Source: Fibrobacter sp.
Lineage (GTDB): Bacteria; Fibrobacterota; Fibrobacteria; Fibrobacterales; Fibrobacteraceae
Direction of reading: 5' to 3'
Assembly: GCA_017649565.1 (NCBI GenBank)
Contig: JAGCGO010000085.1
Coordinates: 1-44,525 of the forward strand
Length of the DNA stretch: 44,525 bases
The notes under the pieces were generated by a model. The model ran no database searches. It saw only the letters and a list, made by a program, of their open reading frames with translations, and was not told the origin of the DNA. How positions within the stretch are numbered: the stretch's first letter is position 1; every line of letters starts with the position of its first letter. The translations under genes and the position numbers were made by a program. This document shows, one piece after another, positions 34,526-42,527 of this stretch.

Positions 34526-35743
34526 TTACTTCGCTGTAGCGGCCTTTGCTGCAGAGTCAAACGCCCTGCCGAGTTTCCTCAGAGCTTCTTCGCATTCCGC
34601 AGTCGACACGTTCAGCGGCGGAAGCATACGCAGCACGTTGCCCTTGGCGCTCAGCACCATGAGCTTTTCGGCCCGTGCAGCGGCGATGATGTTACCCACC
34701 GGCATTTCATCGGCCAAAGCGACACCGAGAATCAGGCCTTCGCCCCTGATTTCCTTGGCGAAGCTGTATGCTTCGGCAAGAGCCTTGAGGCCAGCCTTAA
34801 TCTGTGCCGAGCGTTCTTCCACGTTCTTCAACAGACCCGGAATCTGCTTCACGACGGCGAGGCCGGCAGCGCAAGCAATCGGGTTGCCACCGAAAGTCGT
34901 ACCGTGGTCGCCGGCCTTGAGCTGGTCGGCAATCTTCTGACGCAGGAGCACCGCACCAAGCGGGAGACCGCCACCGATGCCCTTGGCGAGCGAAACGAGG
35001 TCCGGATTCAGGCCGAACTTTTCAAAACCGCAGAAGGTTCCGAGACGGCCGATGCCGGCCTGCACTTCGTCGACGATAACGAGGCAGCCGAATTCCTTCT
35101 GCAGGCTGTTGATGGTCTCGACCATTTCCTTCGAAAGCGTCATCACGCCACCTTCAGCAGCGAGGCTTTCGAGCATAATCGCGCAAGTATCCTTGTTGAC
35201 TTCGGCCTTCAAAGCAGCGCAGTCATTCCAGGTCACGTGAACGAAGTCGCCCGGCATGGAGCCGAAGCCTTCGCGAATGGCTGGCTGACCCGTTGCAGAA
35301 AGGGCAGCGTACGTCCTTCCGTGGAAGCTGTTCACGAACGTGATAATCTTCTGCCGGTTCTTTTCGCCCTTCCGGTCAAAGTACTTACGTGCAAACTTGA
35401 TGCAACCTTCGTTCGCCTCGGTACCCGAGTTGCAGAAGAACGCCTTGTCGAACTTGGTGAGTTCCAAGAGCGCCTTGCCGAGTTCGATCTGCGGGTAGTT
35501 CGGGTAGAGGTTGCTGATGTGGTTGAAGTGGTTCATCTGTTCCACCACCGCATCCTTGATTGCCTGGTTCTGGTGACCGAGCGCATTCACGGCAATGCCC
35601 GCCACGAAGTCCAGGTACTTTTCGCCCTGGTCGTCGTAGAGGTAAGAGCCTTCGCCCTTCACGAAGTTGATGTCTGCCTTGCCGTAGAGCGGCGCGATGA
35701 TTTGTTTGTCCTGCTCGAGCAGGTTAGCGCAAGATTGTGCCAT
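34526..35743 (-). CDS. argD: Acetylornithine aminotransferase
   Basis: 405 aa, normal class-III aminotransferase length. Visible motifs are FVAGIAVNALGH, AFFCNSGTEANE, SFHGRT, LVIVDEVQAGIGR (Asp225 contacts the PLP ring) and SLAKGIGGGLPLGA with the PLP lysine Lys254, then GTTFGGNP. It converts N-acetylglutamate semialdehyde to N-acetylornithine and may also act in the DAP branch. SD GGAG lies ahead of the ATG. Its start overlaps the argB end by 20 bp, so both are one transcriptional unit. Confidence 0.94.
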   Translation of the reverse strand: MAQSCANLLEQDKQIIAPLYGKADINFVKGEGSYLYDDQGEKYLDFVAGIAVNALGHQNQAIKDAVVEQMNHFNHISNLYPNYPQIELGKALLELTKFDKAFFCNSGTEANEGCIKFARKYFDRKGEKNRQKIITFVNSFHGRTYAALSATGQPAIREGFGSMPGDFVHVTWNDCAALKAEVNKDTCAIMLESLAAEGGVMTLSKEMVETINSLQKEFGCLVIVDEVQAGIGRLGTFCGFEKFGLNPDLVSLAKGIGGGLPLGAVLLRQKIADQLKAGDHGTTFGGNPIACAAGLAVVKQIPGLLKNVEERSAQIKAGLKALAEAYSFAKEIRGEGLILGVALADEMPVGNIIAAARAEKLMVLSAKGNVLRMLPPLNVSTAECEEALRKLGRAFDSAAKAATAK

Positions 35744-36500
35744 AGTTTAAATCTCCATTAATTTGTTTACCAAAGTGTTCCGCGTCCTTCCAACCCACGA
35801 TGTGGATACTCTTGAGTCCTCGTCGGATCGACTTGAAACTCTCGCGGACTTTGGGAATCATACCGCCGGAGATGACGCCAGCTTCGATCAGCTTTTCGGC
35901 GTCCGCCTCGCTCAGTTCGGGAATCACGTTCTTGTTTTCGTCCATGACGCCGGGCACGTCGCTCACCAGCACGAACTGGTCGGCCTCGAGCGCCACAGCC
36001 AGTTCAGATGCAGCCGTGTCGGCATTCACGTTCCAGCTTTGGCCATCCCCGATAGAAATGGGGCTGACCACCGGGGTCCAACCGGCGCTGAACAAATCTT
36101 CAATAATCTTCGGGTTCACCTGCTTGATCTCGCCCACCAGGCCGAGGTCCACCTTGCCCTGCTTCTTGACGACCTGGAACAGGTTGCCGTCCACGCCGGA
36201 AATACCGATGGCGTTGCAGCCGTTAGTCAAAAGCATGCGCACGAGCTTCTTGTTCACGTGACCCGAAAGAGTCATCTCCACCATCTTCATGATGCCGGGC
36301 GTCGTCACGCGCAGCCCGTCGATAAACGTCGGTTGTTCCTTGAGCAAGGCGATGTTCTCGTTGATATCCTTGCCGCCGCCGTGAACCACGGCCACCTGAC
36401 AGCCGCTGCCGGGAAGGGCAGAGACCGCCGAAACAAAATCAGCGAGCTTGGCTTCGTCGATAGCCAGGCTGCCACCAATTTTTACAACCACTTTTTTCAT
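35724..36500 (-). CDS. argB: Acetylglutamate kinase
   Basis: 258 aa from the ATG at 36500, chosen because family members begin a few residues before the KIGGSL motif (here MKKVVVKIGGSLA) and GAGGA lies 11 nt upstream; ATGs at 36518, 36527 and 36545 would lengthen it. Clear motifs are VVHGGGKDIN, GLRVTT, NVNADTAASELA, LVSDVPGVMD and GGMIPKV. It phosphorylates N-acetylglutamate, the second step of arginine synthesis, and precedes argD with a 20-bp overlap. argG at the right edge is a separate transcript of the same pathway. Confidence 0.94.
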   Translation of the reverse strand: MKKVVVKIGGSLAIDEAKLADFVSAVSALPGSGCQVAVVHGGGKDINENIALLKEQPTFIDGLRVTTPGIMKMVEMTLSGHVNKKLVRMLLTNGCNAIGISGVDGNLFQVVKKQGKVDLGLVGEIKQVNPKIIEDLFSAGWTPVVSPISIGDGQSWNVNADTAASELAVALEADQFVLVSDVPGVMDENKNVIPELSEADAEKLIEAGVISGGMIPKVRESFKSIRRGLKSIHIVGWKDAEHFGKQINGDLNYGTILR

Positions 36501-36621
36501 CGTGTGAGATGTCCTCATAATCTCCATGCAAGAAACGAGCACCATTGCCCGAATCCGCTTGAAAATTTCAAACCAAATTTAGAAAAAGAGACGAAAAAGA
36601 CTAGGTTTCAGGAATCGGAAA

Positions 36622-37275
36622 TTATGGCAAAATTCCAGCTGGACCAAAGAATAACCTCAAGTAAATCTTTTTAGAGCCCTTCTTCAAATCGTAGGAATCC
36701 AGAAAAGAGTAGGAATAAGAAGCCGAAAGCCTTGCCCAAAGGATATTCACGTTCAAATCGCCATGTGCCCGAAAATAAAGTTCACGCCCAGGACTGAAGG
36801 CGAACCAATCCGTATTGTAGCCCACGCCAATGGATACAGGAACGTATTTGCGCACAACAAAGAATTCCAAAGTGGGATTCAACAACGTCATCACTGTAAA
36901 CATAGGAAGGAACATTTTATCGGACTGAAAAAAGAGTGCCTCAATAAACGAAGCAACCAGAAACGAGCCATTCACGACCATTCCTGCACCGACTCTTGTA
37001 CATGAATCCGTTTCATCCGATAGAAAATGGTTTCCTAAAAAAAAGCTATTCAGATACAATCCATTCGCTATTCTCTCTCCCATCCATACGCCAATAAAGG
37101 CATCGACATGGTTCGTCCAGGCCGTCAAATCCCCGCCGAGAGACGACAAAAAATCCGATTTCATTACATTGTCGCTATAGCGTTCAAAAATTCCCGCAGC
37201 CTTAGTCGAATCACCGTTCACCTCGGCGAAGGAAAACACGCAAAAGACAATTACAAGGCATACAAGCTTACGCAT
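36622..37275 (-). CDS. Exported protein of unknown function
   Basis: 217 aa with a signal peptide (MRKLVCLVIVFCVFSFAE). The mature protein is aromatic-rich with likely beta strands (VPVSIGVGYNTDWFAFS, LYFRAHGDLNVNILWARLSA) and hydrophobic stretches (AGMVVNGSFLVASFIEALFF), perhaps a small barrel, but it lacks a terminal Phe or Tyr (ends FGPAGILP). AT-rich with weak codon bias compared with its neighbours. TATATT lies 10 nt before the ATG and no SD is visible. Confidence 0.65.
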   Translation of the reverse strand: MRKLVCLVIVFCVFSFAEVNGDSTKAAGIFERYSDNVMKSDFLSSLGGDLTAWTNHVDAFIGVWMGERIANGLYLNSFFLGNHFLSDETDSCTRVGAGMVVNGSFLVASFIEALFFQSDKMFLPMFTVMTLLNPTLEFFVVRKYVPVSIGVGYNTDWFAFSPGRELYFRAHGDLNVNILWARLSASYSYSFLDSYDLKKGSKKIYLRLFFGPAGILP

Positions 37276-37285
37276 CCGAGTAAAA

Positions 37286-37291
37286 AATATA
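37286..37291 (-). promoter_or_regulatory. Putative -10 element (TATATT) close to start codon
   Basis: Minus-strand TATATT followed by 10 nt and the ATG at 37275; no SD between. Confidence 0.35.
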
Positions 37292-37420
37292 AAACAATTG
37301 TCGTTAGAGTTTTTTCATCATTTCAATCAATTTTTTAATCTCCTTCTGCTTTTTTTTCTCCCAAAAGTCTTTTTTTTTGTATCTTTAGGTTAAATTCAAC
37401 CATACACAAGAGGTAATTAT

Positions 37421-37618
37421 ATGGCAATCACAAAAGTTTGGCTCGACGAATCCAGCGACGAATGCGTCTCTTGCGGCGCTTGCGAAGCTACCTGCGACGC
37501 AGTGTTCAGCGTTCCGGAAAAGATGCAGGTGAAGGAAGGCGTCGATTTCTCCGCTTACGAAAGCGAAATCAAGGACGCTGCTGACAGCTGCCCGGCCGGC
37601 GTGATCAAGTACGAATAA
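37421..37618 (+). CDS. Small [4Fe-4S] ferredoxin
   Basis: 65 aa. The cluster ligands are Cys15, Cys18 and Cys21 (CVSCGAC) with distant Cys57 in SCPAG; Cys25 is an extra Cys that in related single-cluster ferredoxins may pair in a disulfide, though here its usual partner is missing. Length and spacing fit a monocluster bacterial ferredoxin, a cytoplasmic electron carrier in anaerobes, for example for pyruvate oxidoreductase or hydrogenase. SD AGAGG precedes the ATG. Monocistronic, with a strong terminator after it and a codon bias typical of high expression. Confidence 0.92.
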   Translation: MAITKVWLDESSDECVSCGACEATCDAVFSVPEKMQVKEGVDFSAYESEIKDAADSCPAGVIKYE

Positions 37619-37638
37619 TTTGATCGTGCAAACGAACA

Positions 37639-37677
37639 GAACCCCGAGGTTGAACGACCTCGGGGTTCCGTTTATTT
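37639..37677 (+). terminator. Strong, probably bidirectional terminator
   Basis: GAACCCCGAGGT-TGAACG-ACCTCGGGGTTC, then CCGTTTATTTT. It lies between the ferredoxin gene and the convergent gene at 37704. Confidence 0.85.
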
Positions 37678-37703
37678 TAAGGAAAAGCTAACTGCGCCAG
37701 TCC

Positions 37704-38339
37704 CTAGAACGCAAGCGCTAGCGCAAGTCCGCCTTGCTGGGTCGGGACAATCTGGAGCTTCAGGCTCGTCTCGTATCCGGCTTCCCTGTTGTAAATCTGG
37801 ACTGCGGAATCAAAATACTTACCGGCTATGTAGTCAATCAATACGGCCACACCTACAACGCCAGCACCTGCCAAGGTGAGCGGCATGCCGAAATCCTCAC
37901 CCATGGCCCAGGAAACGACACCATAACCTACAGCAAAGCCGCCAATACCGCCAAGTACTATGCCCGGATAGTAGAACACCTGGTATGTGCGATATTCACT
38001 AGCAGACTTGGAGTTGGAATTCAGTTCCTCGGCAATGATTTCCTTTTCGACCTTGACACCATTGAGCATCCAGTTCTTCCCATCGCGCGAAATCTTGCCC
38101 TTTGTCGTATTGGCATAGGGATCCGAAGTATTCTCCGCCGCGGCTTCCTCATCGGAAGACTGGGATTCTTCGTCGGACGCTACCGTTTCTTCGCCAGACG
38201 ATTCGTCATCGCCGGATTCTTCCTGCTCAAGTGCCGATTCTTCGCCGGTTGGGAGAGCCTCGTCGGCATCCTCCTGGGCAAAAGCCGATGCGACAAGCAT
38301 CATCAGCGAAAACAAGAAAACGTAAATGGACGAACGCAT
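37704..38339 (-). CDS. Exported acidic membrane protein of unknown function
   Basis: 211 aa from the ATG at 38339, preceded by AGGAGG at ideal distance and starting a signal peptide (MRSSIYVFLFSLMMLVASAFA); an upstream ATG would give an implausible extension. Residues about 22-75 are Glu/Ser/Asp-rich spacer. After KGKISRDGKNWMLNG come two glycine-rich hydrophobic segments (FYYPGIVLGGIGGFAVGYGV, MPLTLAGAGVVGVAVLIDYI), then LQIVPTQQGGLALALAF with a C-terminal Phe. The membrane hairpin recalls the ends of the PEGA proteins, but no PEGA module is seen. Confidence 0.72.
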   Translation of the reverse strand: MRSSIYVFLFSLMMLVASAFAQEDADEALPTGEESALEQEESGDDESSGEETVASDEESQSSDEEAAAENTSDPYANTTKGKISRDGKNWMLNGVKVEKEIIAEELNSNSKSASEYRTYQVFYYPGIVLGGIGGFAVGYGVVSWAMGEDFGMPLTLAGAGVVGVAVLIDYIAGKYFDSAVQIYNREAGYETSLKLQIVPTQQGGLALALAF

Positions 38340-38456
38340 AAAGCCTCCTATGTGTTTATCCCACGGCACCCAACATAAAAATACCCCCCGATAAACGATG
38401 TTGCGGTAACTTTTGTGTAAAATCGTATTGACGGAGCCGCCAGGGAGTTTATTTAC

Positions 38457-38490
38457 AGAAAAAAAAGATGCCCGGCTAAAGCCGGGCAAT
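38457..38490 (-). terminator. Rho-independent terminator downstream of tex
   Basis: On the minus strand GCCCGGC-TTTA-GCCGGGC is followed by ATC and a long T-run. It ends the tex transcript after about 140 nt of repeat-containing 3' sequence. Confidence 0.85.
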
Positions 38491-38508
38491 GGAAGTTACG
38501 TAGATTGG

Positions 38509-38645
38509 CAGTTATTTTGCCTGGCGACGCATCTGCGACGCTCGGCTACTTGGCCTGGCGTCACATCCGTGACGCAGCCCCGGGCGCCTCGGTCATAGGA
38601 GCAAGCAAGCTTGCTCCTGCGACACTCGGCTACTTGGCCTTTTTC
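38509..38645. repeat. Duplicated, palindrome-bearing repeat overlapping the tex 3' end
   Basis: CTCGGCTACTTGGCCT at about 38541 recurs as (A)CTCGGCTACTTGGCCT at about 38625, 84 bp apart, each after TGCGAC. Between them are palindromes GCGTCAC-ATCC-GTGACGC (38558-38575) and GAGCAAG-CAAG-CTTGCTC (38599-38616). The second copy includes the TAG stop and last codons of tex. Confidence 0.7.
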
Positions 38646-41041
38646 ATGATCTGCTTGAGCATGGAATTGAGCTTGCCGACCTGGACAGGGGCGGCAGGCT
38701 TTTTCGGGGCGAAGCCCGGGCGTTCCTTGCCAGCAATCTTGTTCTTGAGGTCGGCGATTGTCGCGTGGCCCTGGATGCCGCCCTGCGGGCGGGCATTGCC
38801 GCGATTGTTATCGCGGCCGCGGCCACCGAAGTTGCCGCGGGGACCGCCAACTCGCTGGCCGCGAGGGCCACTGGCACCCGCACCGGCAACGCCGTCGGTC
38901 TGTTCCTGCTTCATGGAAAGGCTGATACGCTTCTGGTTCGCATCCACAGCGACCACGCGCACCTTCACCACGTCACCCACGGTCAGGACTTCCTTCGCGT
39001 CGGTCACGTACTTGTCGCTAATCTCGGAAATATGCACGAGGCCGTCCTGGTGCACGCCGATATCCACGAACGCGCCGAAGTTCGCCACGTTGGTGACCAC
39101 GCCTTCCATCCAGCTGCCCGTAACGAGGTCGTTGATGGTCTTGATGCGGTCATCGAACTTCGCGTAACGGAATTCCTTACGCGGGTCGCGGCTCGGCTTC
39201 TGGAGTTCCTTCAAAATATCCTCGAGCGTGGCCTTACCCACTTCGTCGGAGAGGAACTCGTCAATCTTGATGGCCTTCACCGCTTCGGCATTGCCCACGA
39301 TATCCTTCACCGGGACACCGACCTTCTCGGCCATCTGTTCCACGAGGGCGTAGTTTTCGGGGTGCACGGCGGAATCGTCGAGCGGGTTTTCAGCACCGGG
39401 GATACGCATGAAGCCGGCGGCCTGCTCGAACGCCTTCGGGCCGAATCCCTTCACGTTCTTCAAGGCTTCGCGGCTTGCGTAGGCACCGTTTTCTTCACGG
39501 TACTTCACGATGGCTTCGGAAAGCGTGTTGCTGAGGCCGGCCACATGAGAGAGGAGCGGAGCGGAAGCGCTGTTCACGTCGACACCGACCATGTTCACGC
39601 AGCTTTCCACCACTTCGTCGAGGCGCTTCTTGAGTTCGCGCTGGTTCACGTCGTGCTGGTACTGTCCCACGCCAATGGACTGCGGGTCAACTTTCACGAG
39701 CTCGGCGAGCGGGTCCTGCAGGCGGCGGCCGATCGAGATGGCGCCGCGGGTCGTCACGTCTTCCTTCGGGAATTCCTGGATGGCAATCATGCTCGCGCTG
39801 TACACGGAAGCACCGGCTTCCGAGACGATGACGCGCGGCGGCACCTTGCCCTTGAACTTGAGGGCCATCTCGCCACAGAAGGCGTCGGTCTCACGGCTAG
39901 CGGTACCGTTACCGATGGCGATGAGGTCAATCTTGTACTTGTCGATAAGCTGCATCAGGTAGACAGCCGCGCCCGCCTTGTCGTTGTGCGGTTCATGCGG
40001 CTTGATGATGCCGTGGTCCAGGAACTTGCCGTTCTCGTCGAGCACGGCCACCTTGCAACCCGTACGGAAACCCGGGTCGAGAGCGAGCACGGCCTTGTGG
40101 CCGGCGGGGGCGGCGAGCAGAACATCCTGCAGGTTCTTGGAGAACACCTTGAAAGCTTCTTCTTCGGCAGCGTCTTTCAACAGCAGGCGCACTTCGCTTT
40201 CCATACTGGGCTGCAGCAAGCGTTCCCAGGCATCCTGGCACATTTCTTCCAGGTACGGCTTCCAGACGGAGTCGCCCTTGATGACCTGGGCCTTGAGATA
40301 GTCCACCATCTCCTCGTTCGGGACTTCGATGGAGAGGCGCAGCACCTTCTCCTTCTCGCCACGACGGAGTGCGAGCATACGGTGGCTCGGAATCTTGCCC
40401 ACCGGTTCGCTGAAGTCGTAGTAGTCCTTGAACTTCGTTTCCTGCTTCTCGAAATCCTTCTTGACCTTGGAAACCATGACACCCGTCTTTTCCACCTTGT
40501 TGCGGAGGAACTGGCGGAATTCGGTATTGTCGGCCACTTCTTCGGCGAGAATGTCGCAGGCTCCCTTGAGGGCGGCCTTCGGGTCGGCGAGACCCTTCTC
40601 TTCGGAAAGGTAGATGCGGGCGATTTCTTCGGCGGTGTTGCCGGTATTTTCCTGTTCCCACATCAGGCGGGCCAGCGGTTCAAGACCGAGTTCCTTCGCA
40701 ATCGTCGCGCGGGTGCGCTTCTTGGGCTTGTACGGGGCGTAAATATCTTCAAGGAGTGTCTTGTCCTTACAGGCCTCGATCTGGGCCTTGAGTTCGGGGG
40801 TCAGCTTGCCCTGTTCTTCGATGCTCTTGAGGACCGTTTCCTTACGGTCCGTCAGTTCCTGCAAATAGTCGCGACGGTGGCTGATGTCGCGCAGTTCAAT
40901 TTCGTTCAGCGTACCCGTCTGGTCCTTGCGGTAGCGGGCGATGAAGGGGACCGTGCCCCCCTGGTCCATGAGTTCGAGCGCCTTAGCGACGCGCCACACT
41001 TCGAGGTTAAGTTCTTCGGCGATAACTGCAGAAAAATCCAT
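38630..41041 (-). CDS. tex: Tex, S1-domain RNA-binding transcription accessory protein
   Basis: 803 aa. The N-terminal helical part has FIARYRKDQTGTLNEIEL and IYAPYKPKKRTRA. The YqgF/RNase H-like domain begins VLALDPGFRTGCKVAVLD (about 313-460), then SIGVGQYQHDVN, a helix-hairpin-helix region (about 490-560, NVKGFGPKAFEQAAGF) and an S1 domain (about 640-712, GVVTNVANFGAFVDIGVHQD followed by GLVHISE). An added tail (713-803) is Gly/Arg/Asn-rich with several RG pairs (GPRGQRVGGPRGNFGGRG). Tex binds structured RNA and affects transcription and stress responses. A 20-codon ORF lies just upstream. Its stop codon lies in a repeat. Confidence 0.95.
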   Translation of the reverse strand: MDFSAVIAEELNLEVWRVAKALELMDQGGTVPFIARYRKDQTGTLNEIELRDISHRRDYLQELTDRKETVLKSIEEQGKLTPELKAQIEACKDKTLLEDIYAPYKPKKRTRATIAKELGLEPLARLMWEQENTGNTAEEIARIYLSEEKGLADPKAALKGACDILAEEVADNTEFRQFLRNKVEKTGVMVSKVKKDFEKQETKFKDYYDFSEPVGKIPSHRMLALRRGEKEKVLRLSIEVPNEEMVDYLKAQVIKGDSVWKPYLEEMCQDAWERLLQPSMESEVRLLLKDAAEEEAFKVFSKNLQDVLLAAPAGHKAVLALDPGFRTGCKVAVLDENGKFLDHGIIKPHEPHNDKAGAAVYLMQLIDKYKIDLIAIGNGTASRETDAFCGEMALKFKGKVPPRVIVSEAGASVYSASMIAIQEFPKEDVTTRGAISIGRRLQDPLAELVKVDPQSIGVGQYQHDVNQRELKKRLDEVVESCVNMVGVDVNSASAPLLSHVAGLSNTLSEAIVKYREENGAYASREALKNVKGFGPKAFEQAAGFMRIPGAENPLDDSAVHPENYALVEQMAEKVGVPVKDIVGNAEAVKAIKIDEFLSDEVGKATLEDILKELQKPSRDPRKEFRYAKFDDRIKTINDLVTGSWMEGVVTNVANFGAFVDIGVHQDGLVHISEISDKYVTDAKEVLTVGDVVKVRVVAVDANQKRISLSMKQEQTDGVAGAGASGPRGQRVGGPRGNFGGRGRDNNRGNARPQGGIQGHATIADLKNKIAGKERPGFAPKKPAAPVQVGKLNSMLKQIMKKAK

Positions 41042-41050
41042 TTGATAATC

Positions 41051-41113
41051 CTACTTGTAGAATTTTAGGGTCATGAATGCCCTGGGTTGACACAGCGGCA
41101 CGGCTTTCACCAT
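41051..41113 (-). CDS. Possible 20-codon leader ORF upstream of tex
   Basis: ATG at 41113 to TAG at 41051, ending 9 nt before the tex ATG. It encodes a basic peptide (MVKAVPLCQPRAF, then MTLKFYK). A G-rich SD-like GGGGGTG stands 4 nt upstream, and a TATATT at 41145-41140 could be its -10. The tex SD (TAGGA) overlaps its stop codon, so translation of this ORF could influence tex. No homology is claimed; this could also be chance. Confidence 0.35.
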   Translation of the reverse strand: MVKAVPLCQPRAFMTLKFYK

Positions 41114-41262
41114 ACGCACCCCCATTCGGGAGTAAGCGGAATATAGCAAAAGAAAAGTGTCAATTTTTGGACATAACGGGGGTGTTTTGAAAAAAAAATT
41201 AGGGAGAACATGCGGAATTTCGGCTTAATTCGTTGAGTATCAAGGAGATAGGAACCGAAGGC

Positions 41263-42105
41263 CTAATAAATACCAGGCTCTTTACTCATAAACCTGCGGT
41301 GCGTAAATCCGTACCAAAATCCAGGATGTTCGCGGACTAGCCCGCCGAGCCAGTCGTTAAACGAGTCCATCACAGATTCTTTCCGGATTTCGACGGCATG
41401 AAGAACCTTCGTCGCATTCCCCCGCTCCTCCATCCAACAGACGAATACAGGGGTTTTCGGACGGTGATCCAGCAAAAATTCCGGGAGCGGGTTATTGTGT
41501 ACGGGCTTTCCCAAAAAACTCCCGTCGGTTGCACTCGGAATGCGGCTATCCTGGTCGGCAAGCAGGCAAAACAGCTTCCCGGCATCGAGCAGGCGCAAGA
41601 ACTCGCGCGGCGTGCGCGCATCCACGGAATAGCGGTAGCCGTCGACCGCGCGAATACGCCCTTCCAGAATACGGTTGAGCCACGCCGGCTTCACGGGAAT
41701 ATAGCTCGCCGTGAGCGGGATTCCCAAACAGCAGAGCCACGGGCCGATCGCCTCGTAGTTGCCGTAGTGGGCAGTCAGGAAGATTCCTCCCCCGCGCATC
41801 TTGTCGAGGACATCCGCCGAGCCATCCGCAATCTCGAAATTCCAGCCGTCGACACGACAGGGGTACGCCGAAAGGGCCGCAGGCAAACGTTTGAACGTCC
41901 CGAAACGGAACAGGAGTTCGGCCGCATGACGCGAGAGGTTACGAAGGATCTCGCGATAAAGCCTCCGGGCGCATGCTTTATCCGCAACGATACCGACATG
42001 ATGCAGGTTCGCAAGCACCGTCTTACGTTTCCACCCGGCAAGACACAGCGCGTTGCAAGCAACACAGGCGAAAATAGCGGCACACATTCTGCGGAATAAA
42101 GTCAT
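41263..42105 (-). CDS. LpxL/HtrB-family lipid A acyltransferase-like protein
   Basis: 280 aa from the ATG at 42105. This start is chosen because earlier ATGs (42147, 42168) lie in a minus-strand terminator hairpin, while TATATT occurs 9 nt before 42105; the N-terminal membrane helix also starts right after it. The acyltransferase HX4E motif is AHYGNYEA (His113, Glu118), followed by SYIPVKPAW, LLADQDSR and VFVCWMEERG, as in the LpxL/LpxM family. Such enzymes add secondary acyl chains to lipid A on the inner membrane. Close relatives with other acceptors exist, so the substrate is not certain. No SD. Confidence 0.84.
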   Translation of the reverse strand: MTLFRRMCAAIFACVACNALCLAGWKRKTVLANLHHVGIVADKACARRLYREILRNLSRHAAELLFRFGTFKRLPAALSAYPCRVDGWNFEIADGSADVLDKMRGGGIFLTAHYGNYEAIGPWLCCLGIPLTASYIPVKPAWLNRILEGRIRAVDGYRYSVDARTPREFLRLLDAGKLFCLLADQDSRIPSATDGSFLGKPVHNNPLPEFLLDHRPKTPVFVCWMEERGNATKVLHAVEIRKESVMDSFNDWLGGLVREHPGFWYGFTHRRFMSKEPGIY

Positions 42106-42114
42106 CACAGGCAC

Positions 42115-42120
42115 AATATA
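42115..42120 (-). promoter_or_regulatory. Putative -10 element of the acyltransferase gene
   Basis: Minus-strand TATATT followed by 9 nt and the ATG at 42105, no SD. It would explain expression downstream of the terminator at 42151-42178. Confidence 0.4.
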
Positions 42121-42150
42121 CCATTTTTTGCCATCTAGATTCCGCATATA

Positions 42151-42178
42151 AAAAAGACCCCGCGGCATATACCGCGGA
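42151..42178 (-). terminator. Rho-independent terminator (minus strand)
   Basis: On the minus strand CCGCGG-TATATG-CCGCGG is followed by GGTCTTTTTT. It would end the transcript of the 42554-43684 gene after a long 3' region, just before the acyltransferase gene. Confidence 0.6.
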
Positions 42179-42491
42179 GACCGACAGCAGCGTCGCAGAC
42201 ACGAGCAAAACAGACAGCGCAGCGACCGACACTAGCTCCGCGGACACCAGCGTGACTGACAGCATCCCGCCCTCTCCCGGAGACTCCATGACCGTCCCAG
42301 GCGATACAGCCGTTTCCCCTGCCGACACGGCGAAAGTCCCGGGTGACACGGCCATCGCACGGATAAACCGGGGACACTACACAGAGCGGGCCAGCAAGCA
42401 GCCCCAGCATCTGTACACGGCCAAAGGCCAGCGAATCCAGCACATCCGTAAGGGACGCGGCAAGGTCATGCGGGCTCTGTTCGGAAGGTAA
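42177..42491 (+). pseudogene. Remnant or unusual small gene: Thr/Asp/Ser/Pro-rich tail protein
   Basis: The plus-strand frame encodes ETDSSVADTSKTDSAATDTS, then PGDT and VSPADTAKVPGDTA units, then a basic end QPQHLYTAKGQRIQHIRKG and MRALFGR before TAA at 42489. Composition and the low-complexity-to-basic transition look like a real secreted-protein C-terminus, not an antisense shadow. But there is no in-frame ATG or SD; the first possible start is GTG at 42252, and the open frame runs left into the acyltransferase promoter. Best read as the 3' remnant of a lost gene; a short GTG-started protein (79 aa) is the alternative. A repeat begins at its stop codon. Confidence 0.4.
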
Positions 42492-42527
42492 GTTCGAGGC
42501 TCGGGGCTCCAGGTTCGAGGGGCGAGG
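42492..42527. repeat. GAGGCTCG-type repeat directly after the 42491 stop
   Basis: GTTCGAGGCTCGGGGCTCC followed by AGGTTCGAGGGGCGAGG. It contains GGCTCCAGGTTCGAGG, the reverse complement of part of the repeat at 29261-29318. Confidence 0.7.

Noticed and set aside
38765..41068. 767-codon open frame antisense to tex
   Set aside because: Shadow of tex codon bias; Tex on the other strand is fully conserved.
41041..41262. tRNA or structured RNA gene upstream of tex
   Set aside because: Looked for cloverleaf arms and found none; only a possible promoter and the short leader ORF are visible.
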